From NCBI GenBank assembly GCA_049515175.1, contig JBEKUI010000006.1, forward strand, positions 1-43,262: a DNA stretch of 43,262 bases, given 5' to 3'. A program made the translations under genes and the position numbers. The notes beneath the pieces are model-generated. The model had not been told where the DNA came from and made no database searches. It worked only from the letters and a program-made list of their open reading frames with translations. This DNA comes from JACQNR01 sp049515175 (lineage in GTDB: Bacteria > Acidobacteriota > Terriglobia > UBA7540). Shown in pieces: positions 25,731 to 34,007 of this stretch (position 1 is the first letter of the stretch; the number at the start of each line of letters is the position of its first letter).

Positions 25731-26585
25731 TTACCGCCGCTCCACAGGCTGAGCCTCTGCCGGTTTGACAGCGTGGTCCTGCCCGCCGCGAGCTGAAACA
25801 CCCACCGGGGCACGCCGGAGAATCACCAGCCGCAACCAGAGACGGAAAAGGTCGAAAATCGTCCGCGCGACTGGGATGATGCGGAAGAACTGCGACTGCC
25901 CGCTCCGCCGGGGATAATGGTGTACCGGCACTTCCACTATCCGGAAACCGGCTCGCTCGATCTGGGCCATAAGCTCGGCGCAGATCGCCCCGCTGCGGAA
26001 GGTCAGGGAGACGGCGTCCAGCACCGGGTGGCGGATCAACCGGAAATCACAATCCACGTCCTTCATCTTCAGGTTAAGAAGCGCCTTCGCGAGGCGCTGG
26101 TAAACCTTGCCGATCAGAGTTCGATGGAGGGGGTCAGCCCGCTCGATCTTATAGCCGTTTACGACGTCGACGCCAGCCTCCAGCCGGGCAAAGAGCTCGC
26201 GCAATTCACCCACATCGTATTGGCCGTCGCCGTCCGTGTAGAAGATGAGCTGTTTCTTCGCATTCGCAAAGCCGCTGCGCAGCGCCGCGCCGTAACCGAG
26301 ATTGCGAGGATGTCGAACGACGCGTAAGGAAGAAAACTGGCGCTGCAATTCTTCCAGCACTTGTGGCGTCTGGTCGGTGCTTCCATCGTCCACGACGATG
26401 ATCTCGTAATCCTGCGCCAGATCCTTGAGGGTCTCGGCCGCTCTGGCAATCAGCGCCGGCAGGGTCTCGGAATCGTTGAACGCTGGAAAGAAAACCGTCA
26501 GGCTCGGACGTGAGCCTCCGCCGGAACTCGCCGGAATTTCAGATTGGGACTGTTGAATCGTCACGCGTCGCTGGATCGCCTGCAA
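25731..26585 (-). CDS. family 2 glycosyltransferase, polyprenyl-phosphate sugar synthase-like
   Basis: A 284-residue cytoplasmic GT-A enzyme. It contains LTVFFPAFNDSETL, the nucleotide-binding EIIVVDDGSTDQT and the metal-binding IFYTDGDGQYD. VDCDFRLIRHPVLDAV is a block found in DPM1-like enzymes that load a sugar onto a polyprenyl phosphate. There is no C-terminal membrane pair. TTG 26585 has AGGAAG 8 bases upstream; a GTG at 26564 is the alternative. It is the first gene of the minus-strand operon and would supply lipid-linked donors to the three polytopic transferases downstream (inference). Confidence 0.88.
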   Translation of the reverse strand: MQAIQRRVTIQQSQSEIPASSGGGSRPSLTVFFPAFNDSETLPALIARAAETLKDLAQDYEIIVVDDGSTDQTPQVLEELQRQFSSLRVVRHPRNLGYGAALRSGFANAKKQLIFYTDGDGQYDVGELRELFARLEAGVDVVNGYKIERADPLHRTLIGKVYQRLAKALLNLKMKDVDCDFRLIRHPVLDAVSLTFRSGAICAELMAQIERAGFRIVEVPVHHYPRRSGQSQFFRIIPVARTIFDLFRLWLRLVILRRAPVGVSARGGQDHAVKPAEAQPVERR

Positions 26586-26862
26586 TCAGGGTGCTTCCTG
26601 AACCCTCGGCCCTTTCGGGACCGCCCCATGTTATCACAGGGCGTGCTGTTCCTCCCGCCGGGAGGCCAGCAAGTCCCGCGGGCCAGCGCCGGCCGTCCGG
26701 GGAGGTGGCGAATGGGGGAATGTCGTCATAGGAAATGGGCACACGCCCGGCAGCTTATTCGCTATAATCTATTGCCTTCGCATCCGGGAAGGACAACTCT
26801 TGATATGCCCCCGGGCGGAGGAGGGCCGGGCAGGCGCAACGCTGCCAGTCCGGAAGGGAAGC
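26586..26862. promoter_or_regulatory. divergent control region between the GT2 operon and rfbC
   Basis: This 277-base stretch separates the leftward polysaccharide operon from rightward rfbC. On the plus strand a perfect -10 TATAAT lies at 26763-26768, about 95 bases before rfbC, without a good -35. A 7-bp arm palindrome, CCTCCCG-C-CGGGAGG, is at 26651-26665. AAGGGA directly before ATG 26863 is the rfbC ribosome binding site. The leftward promoter is not clear. Confidence 0.4.
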
Positions 26863-27432
26863 ATGGGTTTTCGAATCGAGTCAACCCACCTCGGCGCGGC
26901 GATCGTCATCGTTCCCGACATCATCAAGGATGAGCGCGGGCACTTCATGGAAGCCTATCGCGCCGACTGGTTTCGCGAACTCGGTTTCTCGGGCGAGTTC
27001 GTGCAGGAAAACCAGTCCTGGTCCCGCAAGGGAGTGGTTCGCGGCCTGCACTTTCAGTGGGACCCGCCGATGGCCAAACTCATGCGGGTGCTGGGGGGAA
27101 GCGCCTTCCTGGTGGCGGTGGATATCCGCAAGAACTCTCCCACGCTCGGGCAATGGTTCGGCGTCGATGCGTCCAGGGAGAACAAGAGGCAATTGTGGGC
27201 CCCGGCGGGATTCGCTCGGGGACTCTGCGCGACTTCGGACTACGCCGAGATCCAGTACACGTGCACGTCGCTTTACAATCCCAAGGGCGAGTCCGGGATC
27301 CGCTTCGACGACCCGGACATTGCCATCCAATGGCCGAACGTGGGCAATTACCTCCTCTCGGAGAAAGACCGCAAAGCACAGACTCTCGCGGAGTGGCTGG
27401 CCTCGCCGCTTTCCGACCACTTCAAGTATTAG
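26863..27432 (+). CDS. rfbC: dTDP-4-dehydrorhamnose 3,5-epimerase family protein
   Basis: A 189-residue cupin enzyme of the rhamnose pathway. Compared with the well-known Salmonella RmlC sequence, the catalytic His (VVRGLHFQ, His63), Lys72, Tyr132 and Asp169 (LLSEKD) are all present, as is AVDIRKNSPTLGQW. However, the usual GFAHGF motif reads GFARGL, replacing a conserved active-site histidine by Arg119. It may still be an epimerase, or it may act on a related sugar or at one position only. It is divergent from the operon carrying rfbB and rfbD. AAGGGA lies just before the ATG. Confidence 0.85.
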   Translation: MGFRIESTHLGAAIVIVPDIIKDERGHFMEAYRADWFRELGFSGEFVQENQSWSRKGVVRGLHFQWDPPMAKLMRVLGGSAFLVAVDIRKNSPTLGQWFGVDASRENKRQLWAPAGFARGLCATSDYAEIQYTCTSLYNPKGESGIRFDDPDIAIQWPNVGNYLLSEKDRKAQTLAEWLASPLSDHFKY

Positions 27433-27473
27433 AGATCTCTGCATCCATTGAGTGACAGTCGCATTCCCGCTCC

Positions 27474-27531
27474 TACGGTTGGCTTACGCCCGACACCCCC
27501 TTAGTTTCCCGATGAGATGGGACCAACCGTA
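27474..27531. repeat. long-loop inverted repeat downstream of rfbC
   Basis: TACGGTTGG (27474-27482) and CCAACCGTA (27523-27531) form a perfect 9-bp inverted repeat separated by 40 bases, in the gap between rfbC and the S8 protease gene. No T-run follows, so it is not a clear terminator. It could be a protein binding pair or a degenerate repeat element. Confidence 0.3.
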
Positions 27532-27575
27532 TTGGAAGAAAAGCGGCGACAATCCGCCGCCACTCTCCCCGCGCG

Positions 27576-27595
27576 GCCGGCTTGAGACACCGGTC
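27576..27595 (+). repeat. dispersed motif copy B, GCCGGYTTGAGAMACCRGTC
   Basis: This is the second copy of the 20-base motif at 8842-8861, with 17 of 20 bases identical. It ends 13 bases before the ATG chosen for the S8 protease gene. The CCGG ends of this copy are self-complementary. Confidence 0.3.
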
Positions 27596-27608
27596 GCTGG
27601 GTGATAAG

Positions 27609-30600
27609 ATGGCACTGATTGCGGCGGTGTGTTCAGGGCTGTTAAACCCAACAGGGATGGATCATCGAGTGTTCAATTCTTTGGACCGCTCATTGCAGGG
27701 AATCTCCCGGCGAAAGATAGTGGACGTATCCGCAACCTGCGGGCCTGCTTCGGCGAGGCAACTTCTAGCCACAGGCATTGCGCTGTTACTGTTCTTTTTC
27801 TGCGACGCCACGCGCGGCTCGGCGAGCCAGCCTGCGACGCCGGTGGCGAAGCTCGCCACGGTCCTCGCCGATCTGGCGCAAGCGGTTTCCCCCACGGCCG
27901 CGCCGGGCAAGGCACAGCGTGCGCCCGCCGAGGCGGGATTCTCGCTGGAGTCGATGCCCAAGTCCGTCCGTGACGCTGTGCACGGCCGCCATCTGCGCAT
28001 CAACACCAGCGCTGAGGTTCAGGTTTACATCCTGATGACCGCGGTCACGGATGAGAACTTACGCCAGCTGGCCGCCCAAGGTGTAACCGTTGAGATCGCG
28101 GATGTACAAGGCGGGCGCGTGCAAGCGCGTGTTCCCGTGACGCGCCTGGAGGCGGTGGCCGCCCTACCATTTGTAAACTTCATCCGCCCGCCCAGCTACG
28201 CCGTGCGCATGACCGGTTCTGTGACGACGGAAGGCGACACCATCCTGCGCACGGATCAGGTTCGCAGCCAGCTCAAGCTAGACGGCACGGGTGTGCGCGT
28301 GGGCGTGATCTCGGACGGTATCAAGGGGATTTTCGCCACCGGATGCACAACGTGCAGCGGCGTCACGGGCGGACCTATTTCTTCCCTCGATCTGCCGCCC
28401 GCCACCGGGACGCGGAATACCTCCGGCGTCCTGACTTCCTCGAGCGGCGGAATCGTGGGGCGGTCGTTCGTTTCGGGGGCAGGGGGCTATCCCGTGGCTG
28501 GCGACCTGGAAGGCCTTCCGTCAGCGGGCTGCGGCTTTGCCGGTGCAGGCGCCGAGGGCACGGCGCTGCTCGAAATCGTGCACGACCTCGCTCCCGGCGC
28601 GCAGCTTTCTTTTGCCAATGCGGACACCGACATGGCGATGTCGCAGGCGGTTAATTACCTCGCCGGGTCGAATGATGTGGTTGTGGATGACCTGGGATTC
28701 CTTGGCCTGCCGTCGGACGGCACGAGCGGCGTTTCGGTCAATACCGCGAACGCGCTCAACAACAATACGTTTCCGATTCGCGGATACTACACCGCCGTGG
28801 GCAACTTTGCCGACGAGCATTACTACGGCTTGTACATGGCCGGCATCAGCGGCGGCGCGATCAGCAGCGACATCACGGCTGCCGGAAATGTTCATCAGTT
28901 TACCTTGAACGCCGACACCACGGACGCGATGGCGCTTGGCCCACAGCCTTTTAACGTCGTGGCCCTGCCCGCCAATGGCGAGGTGGTGATTTTCCTGAGC
29001 TGGGATGATCCGTTCGGGTCTTCGAACAACAACTACGACCTCTATCTGGTTCAGGCGAGCACGGGCAAGGTCGTGGCCCGCAGCACCAATGCCCAGAGCG
29101 GCACCCAGGACCCGGTGGAGTTCATCGATTACGTCAACAATACCGGCGCTCAGGATTACTTCCACATCGTCGTCCAGAATGTGGGGAACACAGCCCAGCC
29201 AAAGCACCTCAACCTCTTTTCATTTGAACCCGAGTGCGCGACGGCCGGCCCGCTCCGGTTGGCGCCGCCCCGGCACGAGCGGCTGAACTTCAACACGCCC
29301 ACGCGCGCGCTCCTCGCCCAGAGCGACGCGGGCGGATCGCCCGTCAGCGTGACTTCCGTCGGGGCGATCTGCTCCGCCTCTTCCATAGCGCAGAACTACC
29401 TGGGGAACGATCCGACGCTCGATGAGTCCTGCTTTGACACCACGAACTCGACCATCGAATTCTTCAGCACGCAAGGACCCACGCTGGATGGCCGTAACAA
29501 GCCCGATGTGTCTGCCATCGATGGAGTCTCCGTCACCGGGGCCGGGAGTTTTCCCTGCGACGCCACAGACCCTTCCTGTCACAGTCCCTTTTTTGGCACC
29601 TCCGCAGCCGTGCCGCACGTGGCGGGCGTGGCGGCGCTGCTCTTGCAGGCTGCGCCCTGCCTGCTGGACGGGAAATCCGGCGCGCTGGGCGACGCCACGG
29701 CCCGAACCGATCTGCGCAATCTCATCCTCGATCAAGCCGTACCTCTGGGCGGCACCATTCCGAATAACACCTTCGGTTCCGGCCGCGCTGACGCCCTTGC
29801 CTCCGCCGATCAAACGCTGCCCATTTTCAGCGGGCAGTCCACGATGACGGTGAATGGCTCGACTCCGGCCGGAGTGACTCTGTCCCCCACGCAACTCGGA
29901 TTTGCCGATCCCAACACTTGCCCGCTCACTACTCTGGACTGGACAGGAATCGGCTGTGGCACGGGGCCGGCCGCGGCCATGAATTGCTCGATTGGGATTA
30001 ACAACATCAGCGTGAGCGCCAGCAATAACGGCGTGTCGTATCCCCCCGCCGCCGCCATACAAATCACGGTGACGGACTTCAGCGTCGCGGCTTCCCCCTC
30101 CGCCCCACCGGCGATTCCGGCGGGGCAGTCGCTCACGTTCAGTGTGACGGTCTCGCCACAGTACGGCGCCTACACGCAGGCGGTGACATTGAGTTGCGCG
30201 AACCTTCCACCCGAGACGAGCTGTTCCTTCAATCTGCCGACGGTCACGCCGGCAAGCGCTCAGACGTCCATGCTGACGCTCAGCACTGTCCCGCGACCTG
30301 CTGCGGCGCCGCCCTCGAATCTTCTCCCGCCGCAAGGTTGGCTGCGTCGATCGCCTTCCCTGGCTCGCTGGCACGGCACGCCGGCGGCACGATATTGGCC
30401 AGTGGCCGTTGCCGCAGTGCTTCTGATATTGCTGGTTGGGGGAGCCGCGACCCGCCACAGATTCTTCCTGGCGGGTGCGGCGGCGATAATGTTCCTGGCG
30501 TTCTTCTTCCAAGTGGCCTGTGGCGGAGGCAGTTCGGTTGTCCTGCCCGCGCCCTCTGCGAGCCTCACGCCGGGGAGTCTCACCTTCAACTCCCAGCCCG

Positions 30601-30947
30601 TCGGCTACGCCAGCGCGGCGCAGACAGTTACTCTCACCAATTCCGGAAATGCCGCATTGAGTATCACAAGAATTGCCGCCAGCGGTGACTTTGCCGAAAC
30701 CAACGCCTGTGGTGCGTCGCTCGCTGCCGGCGCGAACTGTGCGATCAGTGTGACTTTCACTCCCAGTACGGGCGGGACGCGGAGTGGGACTCTCACCATC
30801 ACCGACAACGCTGCGGGAAGCCCGCACACCGTTACCCTGACAGGAACCGGCACGCCGGGAACTCTCGCCGGGACTTACAACATTGATGTCACGGGGACGG
30901 CGGGCGCACTCGTCCATTCCAGCCCCATCACGCTGATGGTTCAATGA
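27609..30947 (+). CDS. large exported S8-like serine peptidase with choice-of-anchor-D-like C-terminus
   Basis: About 1112 residues from ATG 27609; TTG 27582 and ATG 27657 are alternatives. A long leader precedes a hydrophobic segment (ATGIALLLFFFCDATRGSA). The subtilase core (about 220-725) has Asp236 in VGVISDGIKG, an oxyanion-type Asn in YYTAVGNFADE, and Ser665 in FFGTSAAVPHVAGVAALLL. The usual HGT histidine block reads AEGTALLEIVHDLAPGA, so Glu316 stands where His is expected; a His lies 9 residues on. After an Ig-like region two hydrophobic stretches end FFQVACGGGSS, a lipobox-like site in mid-protein. A choice-of-anchor-D-type domain follows (LTPGSLTFNSQPVG to TLTGTG). It stands alone. 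Confidence 0.85.
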   Translation: MALIAAVCSGLLNPTGMDHRVFNSLDRSLQGISRRKIVDVSATCGPASARQLLATGIALLLFFFCDATRGSASQPATPVAKLATVLADLAQAVSPTAAPGKAQRAPAEAGFSLESMPKSVRDAVHGRHLRINTSAEVQVYILMTAVTDENLRQLAAQGVTVEIADVQGGRVQARVPVTRLEAVAALPFVNFIRPPSYAVRMTGSVTTEGDTILRTDQVRSQLKLDGTGVRVGVISDGIKGIFATGCTTCSGVTGGPISSLDLPPATGTRNTSGVLTSSSGGIVGRSFVSGAGGYPVAGDLEGLPSAGCGFAGAGAEGTALLEIVHDLAPGAQLSFANADTDMAMSQAVNYLAGSNDVVVDDLGFLGLPSDGTSGVSVNTANALNNNTFPIRGYYTAVGNFADEHYYGLYMAGISGGAISSDITAAGNVHQFTLNADTTDAMALGPQPFNVVALPANGEVVIFLSWDDPFGSSNNNYDLYLVQASTGKVVARSTNAQSGTQDPVEFIDYVNNTGAQDYFHIVVQNVGNTAQPKHLNLFSFEPECATAGPLRLAPPRHERLNFNTPTRALLAQSDAGGSPVSVTSVGAICSASSIAQNYLGNDPTLDESCFDTTNSTIEFFSTQGPTLDGRNKPDVSAIDGVSVTGAGSFPCDATDPSCHSPFFGTSAAVPHVAGVAALLLQAAPCLLDGKSGALGDATARTDLRNLILDQAVPLGGTIPNNTFGSGRADALASADQTLPIFSGQSTMTVNGSTPAGVTLSPTQLGFADPNTCPLTTLDWTGIGCGTGPAAAMNCSIGINNISVSASNNGVSYPPAAAIQITVTDFSVAASPSAPPAIPAGQSLTFSVTVSPQYGAYTQAVTLSCANLPPETSCSFNLPTVTPASAQTSMLTLSTVPRPAAAPPSNLLPPQGWLRRSPSLARWHGTPAARYWPVAVAAVLLILLVGGAATRHRFFLAGAAAIMFLAFFFQVACGGGSSVVLPAPSASLTPGSLTFNSQPVGYASAAQTVTLTNSGNAALSITRIAASGDFAETNACGASLAAGANCAISVTFTPSTGGTRSGTLTITDNAAGSPHTVTLTGTGTPGTLAGTYNIDVTGTAGALVHSSPITLMVQ

Positions 30948-30996
30948 AGCTGCGCGAAGTTTCCTGGTTGATCGGGGAGTCTTAAAGGTCAGCAAA

Positions 30997-31019
30997 GCCG
31001 GGACGGATTTCTCCCCGGC
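30997..31019. terminator. weak bidirectional hairpin between convergent genes
   Basis: GCCGGG (30997-31002) pairs with CCCGGC (31014-31019) across an 11-base loop that contains ATTT. It lies between the ends of the S8 protease gene and the convergent acyltransferase gene, a likely place for a shared terminator, but there is no proper T-run. Confidence 0.25.
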
Positions 31020-31050
31020 CTCTGTGGCGCACTCGGTCGCCGCAACCTCG

Positions 31051-32223
31051 TTACACTTTAACGAAGATGCCGTGCTTGTACATCCAGTAGGCGACCAGCC
31101 AGATGACGGCCAACGCGGAGCACGATTGCGCGACGGGGGCGAACGAACCGAGGAACTTGTAGCCGCCCGTGAAAACCATCAGTGAATGGTCGATCCATCC
31201 CTTCAAGAGCTCGTGAAGGCAGTAGATGAAGAGGGAATTCATCCCCACGACCAGAAACGGGAAGAATGGCTTCCGGATTCCCGCCTGCTCCACCAGAATG
31301 ATACACAGAAGCAATCCCAGGATGACCCAGCCGGTCGTGTAAAGAGTGTACGAGGCGGTCCAGAGCCATTTATTGATGGGAACGAGGGGCGAGAGGATCA
31401 ATCCGGCAATAAAAGCGGCCGCCATTCCGAGCGCCAGGGTCTTCAATTGTTCTGCGCGAGGCTTGTGTTGCCTCAGGAGATTTCCCGCCCAGACGCCGAA
31501 GAGGACGCTGGGAACCTCAGCGATGAAATTGATATTCACACAGGGCCAGGGATAGTTCCCGCCCATCAGCCAGCGGTCGAGACGCGCCCCGGCGTTCGTG
31601 ATCTGCGCGAAGGCGCCATCGGGGCCGGGGAAGAGCAGATAGATTGCCGAATGGAAGGCCAGCAGCGCGGCGGCCGCCACTGCCTGTTGCCAGAACGTCA
31701 GCCGCATCAGGAAATAACAGATGAGGTAGGTGGCGGCCACTTGCGTCAGAACGTTGTGGAACTGGAGATGGGGCCGGTTCAGTTCGACAGAGAGAATGAT
31801 CTCGCTGATCAGGACCAGCCGCAGGCAGCGCCCGAGCACGTGCCGGGTGACGGCGTGCCGGCTTTCACCGCGTTCCAGGCGCCCGCCAATTGCAAAGGGC
31901 ATCGCGACACCGACCATGAACAGAAACGCCGGCATGATGAGGTCATAAAAGACAGCGCCGCCCCAGGGCTTGTGCTCGAATTGATTGGCGATGAACTGAA
32001 AAGGGCTTCCCTCCGGAAGGCGGCTGAATCCGAACCCGTCGGAGACGAGCAGGAGCATGATTAAACCGCGGTAAGCGTCCAGGGGGAAGTAACGCTGCTT
32101 CTCGACCGGCGGCGCGAGGGGAACGGCAGCGGCCGGCGGTATCGCCGGGGCGCGAGTTACAGGCGATGAATCGTCGGGCCCTGCTTCGAGTAGAGTTCCA
32201 GGATCCGCGTCGTCCGGGTTCAT
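31051..32223 (-). CDS. DUF5009 / HGSNAT-like membrane acyltransferase, second copy
   Basis: A 390-residue inner-membrane protein. A proline- and alanine-rich cytoplasmic tail of about 42 residues is followed by QRYFPLDAYRGLIMLLLVSDGFG, the HGSNAT-type opening block. Then come FYDLIMPAFLFMVGVAMPFAIGGR, about ten membrane segments, VVGMNSLFIYCLHELLKGW and the end YKHGIFVKV. It is a distant paralogue of the protein at 7606-8739. The likely role is transfer of an acyl group across the membrane to a sugar. The gene is convergent with the S8 protease gene and divergent from ftcD. Confidence 0.85.
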   Translation of the reverse strand: MNPDDADPGTLLEAGPDDSSPVTRAPAIPPAAAVPLAPPVEKQRYFPLDAYRGLIMLLLVSDGFGFSRLPEGSPFQFIANQFEHKPWGGAVFYDLIMPAFLFMVGVAMPFAIGGRLERGESRHAVTRHVLGRCLRLVLISEIILSVELNRPHLQFHNVLTQVAATYLICYFLMRLTFWQQAVAAAALLAFHSAIYLLFPGPDGAFAQITNAGARLDRWLMGGNYPWPCVNINFIAEVPSVLFGVWAGNLLRQHKPRAEQLKTLALGMAAAFIAGLILSPLVPINKWLWTASYTLYTTGWVILGLLLCIILVEQAGIRKPFFPFLVVGMNSLFIYCLHELLKGWIDHSLMVFTGGYKFLGSFAPVAQSCSALAVIWLVAYWMYKHGIFVKV

Positions 32224-32462
32224 AGTCTACGTGCGCTCCTTGGGACGAGATCTGCTCGGTGTCTTTTACCAGCCCGCGCGCATTTCCACAACAGAAATCA
32301 GCCAAGTGGCATTGAACTCTCGCGTCTGAGTCCATTACCCAAGTTCCACGGTGGAGGAACTCTGGCGTATGTCGCGCGTCCAGGGTCAGCGGCGGGAAAA
32401 AGACTCCGGTGCAATCGCACACAGTGCTCCAACCTGCTGCCTCCTCATGGTACATTCACCCC

Positions 32463-33980
32463 ATGCAGACAATCGTCGAATGCGTCCCCAATTTCAGCGA
32501 AGGGCGGGACGGCGCAAAAGTGGAGGCGATCATCGCGGCGATGCTCGACGGGCCGGATGTCTATTTGCTCGACCGAGAGATGGATGCCGACCACAACCGG
32601 TCGGTGATAACCCTCGTGGGCACACGCGATCGGATCGGGGAAGCGGCGCTGCGCGGCATTGGCAAGGCGGCGGAGCTCATCGACCTGAACCAGCATCGAG
32701 GCGCGCACCCGCGTCTCGGCGCGACCGATGTGGTTCCCTTCGTCCCCGTGGCGGGTGTAACGATTGAAGAATGCGTGCGCATTGCGGAAGGTGTGGCGGA
32801 GGAGGCGTGGCGGCGATTCGGAATTCCCACGTATCTTTATGAGGCGGCGGCCCGCCGGCCCGAGCGCAGGAACCTGGAGAACATTAGGCGCGGCCAGTTT
32901 GAAGGGGTGCGGGACGAGATCCGCGTCAACCCGGAGCGGCGGCCGGATTTTGGGGAAGCGGAGCTTCATCCCACCGCCGGGGCCACGGTGGTGGGCGCGC
33001 GCAAGTTTCTGATTGCCTACAACATCAATCTCAATACGCCAGACGTAGGATTCGCGAAGGAAATCGCCAAGAAGATTCGCGCCTCGAGCGGCGGATTCCC
33101 CTGCGTCAAGGCGATGGGCGTAGAGTTGAAGGCGCGCGGCCTGGCGCAGGTCTCCGTGAACCTGACGGATTTTGAGACAACCTCCATCGGCACCGTGTTC
33201 GACGCGGTGAGGAGCGAGGCTGCGGCACGAGGAGTGGAAATCGCCGGGAGCGAGATCGTGGGCCTGATTCCGCGCCGGGCGCTGGAAGACGCGGCCGTGC
33301 ACTATCTGAAGGTGGAAGGTTACCGTCCGGAACTCATCGTGGAGAATCGCCTGGCGCGTGTGTTGGAAGAGCAGGCTGCGGCGGCGAAGACTGCTCCAAA
33401 GCTGGCGGCGCTGGCCGAGCCTTTTGTGGCCGCCGTTGCCGCGCCCACGGCGACTCCGGGCGGGGGAAGCGTGGCGGCAGCGAGCGGAGCGTTGGCGGCG
33501 GCGCTGGGCGAGATGGTCTGCGGCTTGACGCTTAAAAAGAAGTCGCTGGAGGAGCATCACGCGGCGGCGGCGGAGAAACTGCGGCGGCTTACACAGCTGC
33601 GCGCGGAGTTGCTCGCGAGCATTGACCGCGACGCAGAGAGCTACGCCGCCGTTCTCGGCGCGATGAAACTGCCCAAGGTGACGGAAGCTGAGCAGGCCGC
33701 GCGGGCGCGAGCGATCGAGGAGGCCACCAAGCAGGCGGCGCGGGTGCCGCTCGAGACGGCAGGGCTGGCTGCTGAAACGGGCCGGCTCATTCACTCGCTC
33801 GGCCCGATCAGCTTGCCGCAGGCGGCCTCGGATCTGGTGGTGGCTGCGCTGATGGCGCGCGCTGCCGTACAGGGGTCACTAGAAAACGTTCGAACCAATC
33901 TGGCGTCCATTCACGACGTGGCCTGGGCTGAGAACCTCGCGCGCCAGGTGGAAGAACTGGCGCGCGAAGTGGAATCATAG
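32463..33980 (+). CDS. ftcD: bifunctional glutamate formimidoyltransferase / formimidoyl-THF cyclodeaminase
   Basis: This 505-residue fusion acts at the end of histidine breakdown. The transferase moves the formimino group from formiminoglutamate to tetrahydrofolate, and the cyclodeaminase then makes methenyl-THF and ammonia. The transferase half (1-300) starts MQTIVECVPNFSEGRD and has DLNQHRGAHPRLGATDVVPF. The cyclodeaminase half (about 315-505) has AAVAAPTATPGGGSVAAASGALAAALGEMVCGLT (landmark) and SLENVRTNLASIHD. ATG 32463 gives the canonical family N-terminus, although no good Shine-Dalgarno is seen; an upstream in-frame GTG at 32409 is less likely. No other hut genes are nearby. Confidence 0.93.
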   Translation: MQTIVECVPNFSEGRDGAKVEAIIAAMLDGPDVYLLDREMDADHNRSVITLVGTRDRIGEAALRGIGKAAELIDLNQHRGAHPRLGATDVVPFVPVAGVTIEECVRIAEGVAEEAWRRFGIPTYLYEAAARRPERRNLENIRRGQFEGVRDEIRVNPERRPDFGEAELHPTAGATVVGARKFLIAYNINLNTPDVGFAKEIAKKIRASSGGFPCVKAMGVELKARGLAQVSVNLTDFETTSIGTVFDAVRSEAAARGVEIAGSEIVGLIPRRALEDAAVHYLKVEGYRPELIVENRLARVLEEQAAAAKTAPKLAALAEPFVAAVAAPTATPGGGSVAAASGALAAALGEMVCGLTLKKKSLEEHHAAAAEKLRRLTQLRAELLASIDRDAESYAAVLGAMKLPKVTEAEQAARARAIEEATKQAARVPLETAGLAAETGRLIHSLGPISLPQAASDLVVAALMARAAVQGSLENVRTNLASIHDVAWAENLARQVEELAREVES

Positions 33981-34007
33981 ACGCAGGAATTCTGATCGAT
34001 CACTCTC

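Noticed and set aside
29220..30995. A 591-codon minus-strand frame
   Set aside because: It is antisense to the S8 protease. Its composition is Arg/Gly-rich with no domain, which is typical of a GC-rich shadow.
32445..33794. A 449-codon minus-strand frame
   Set aside because: It is antisense to ftcD; no family resemblance.
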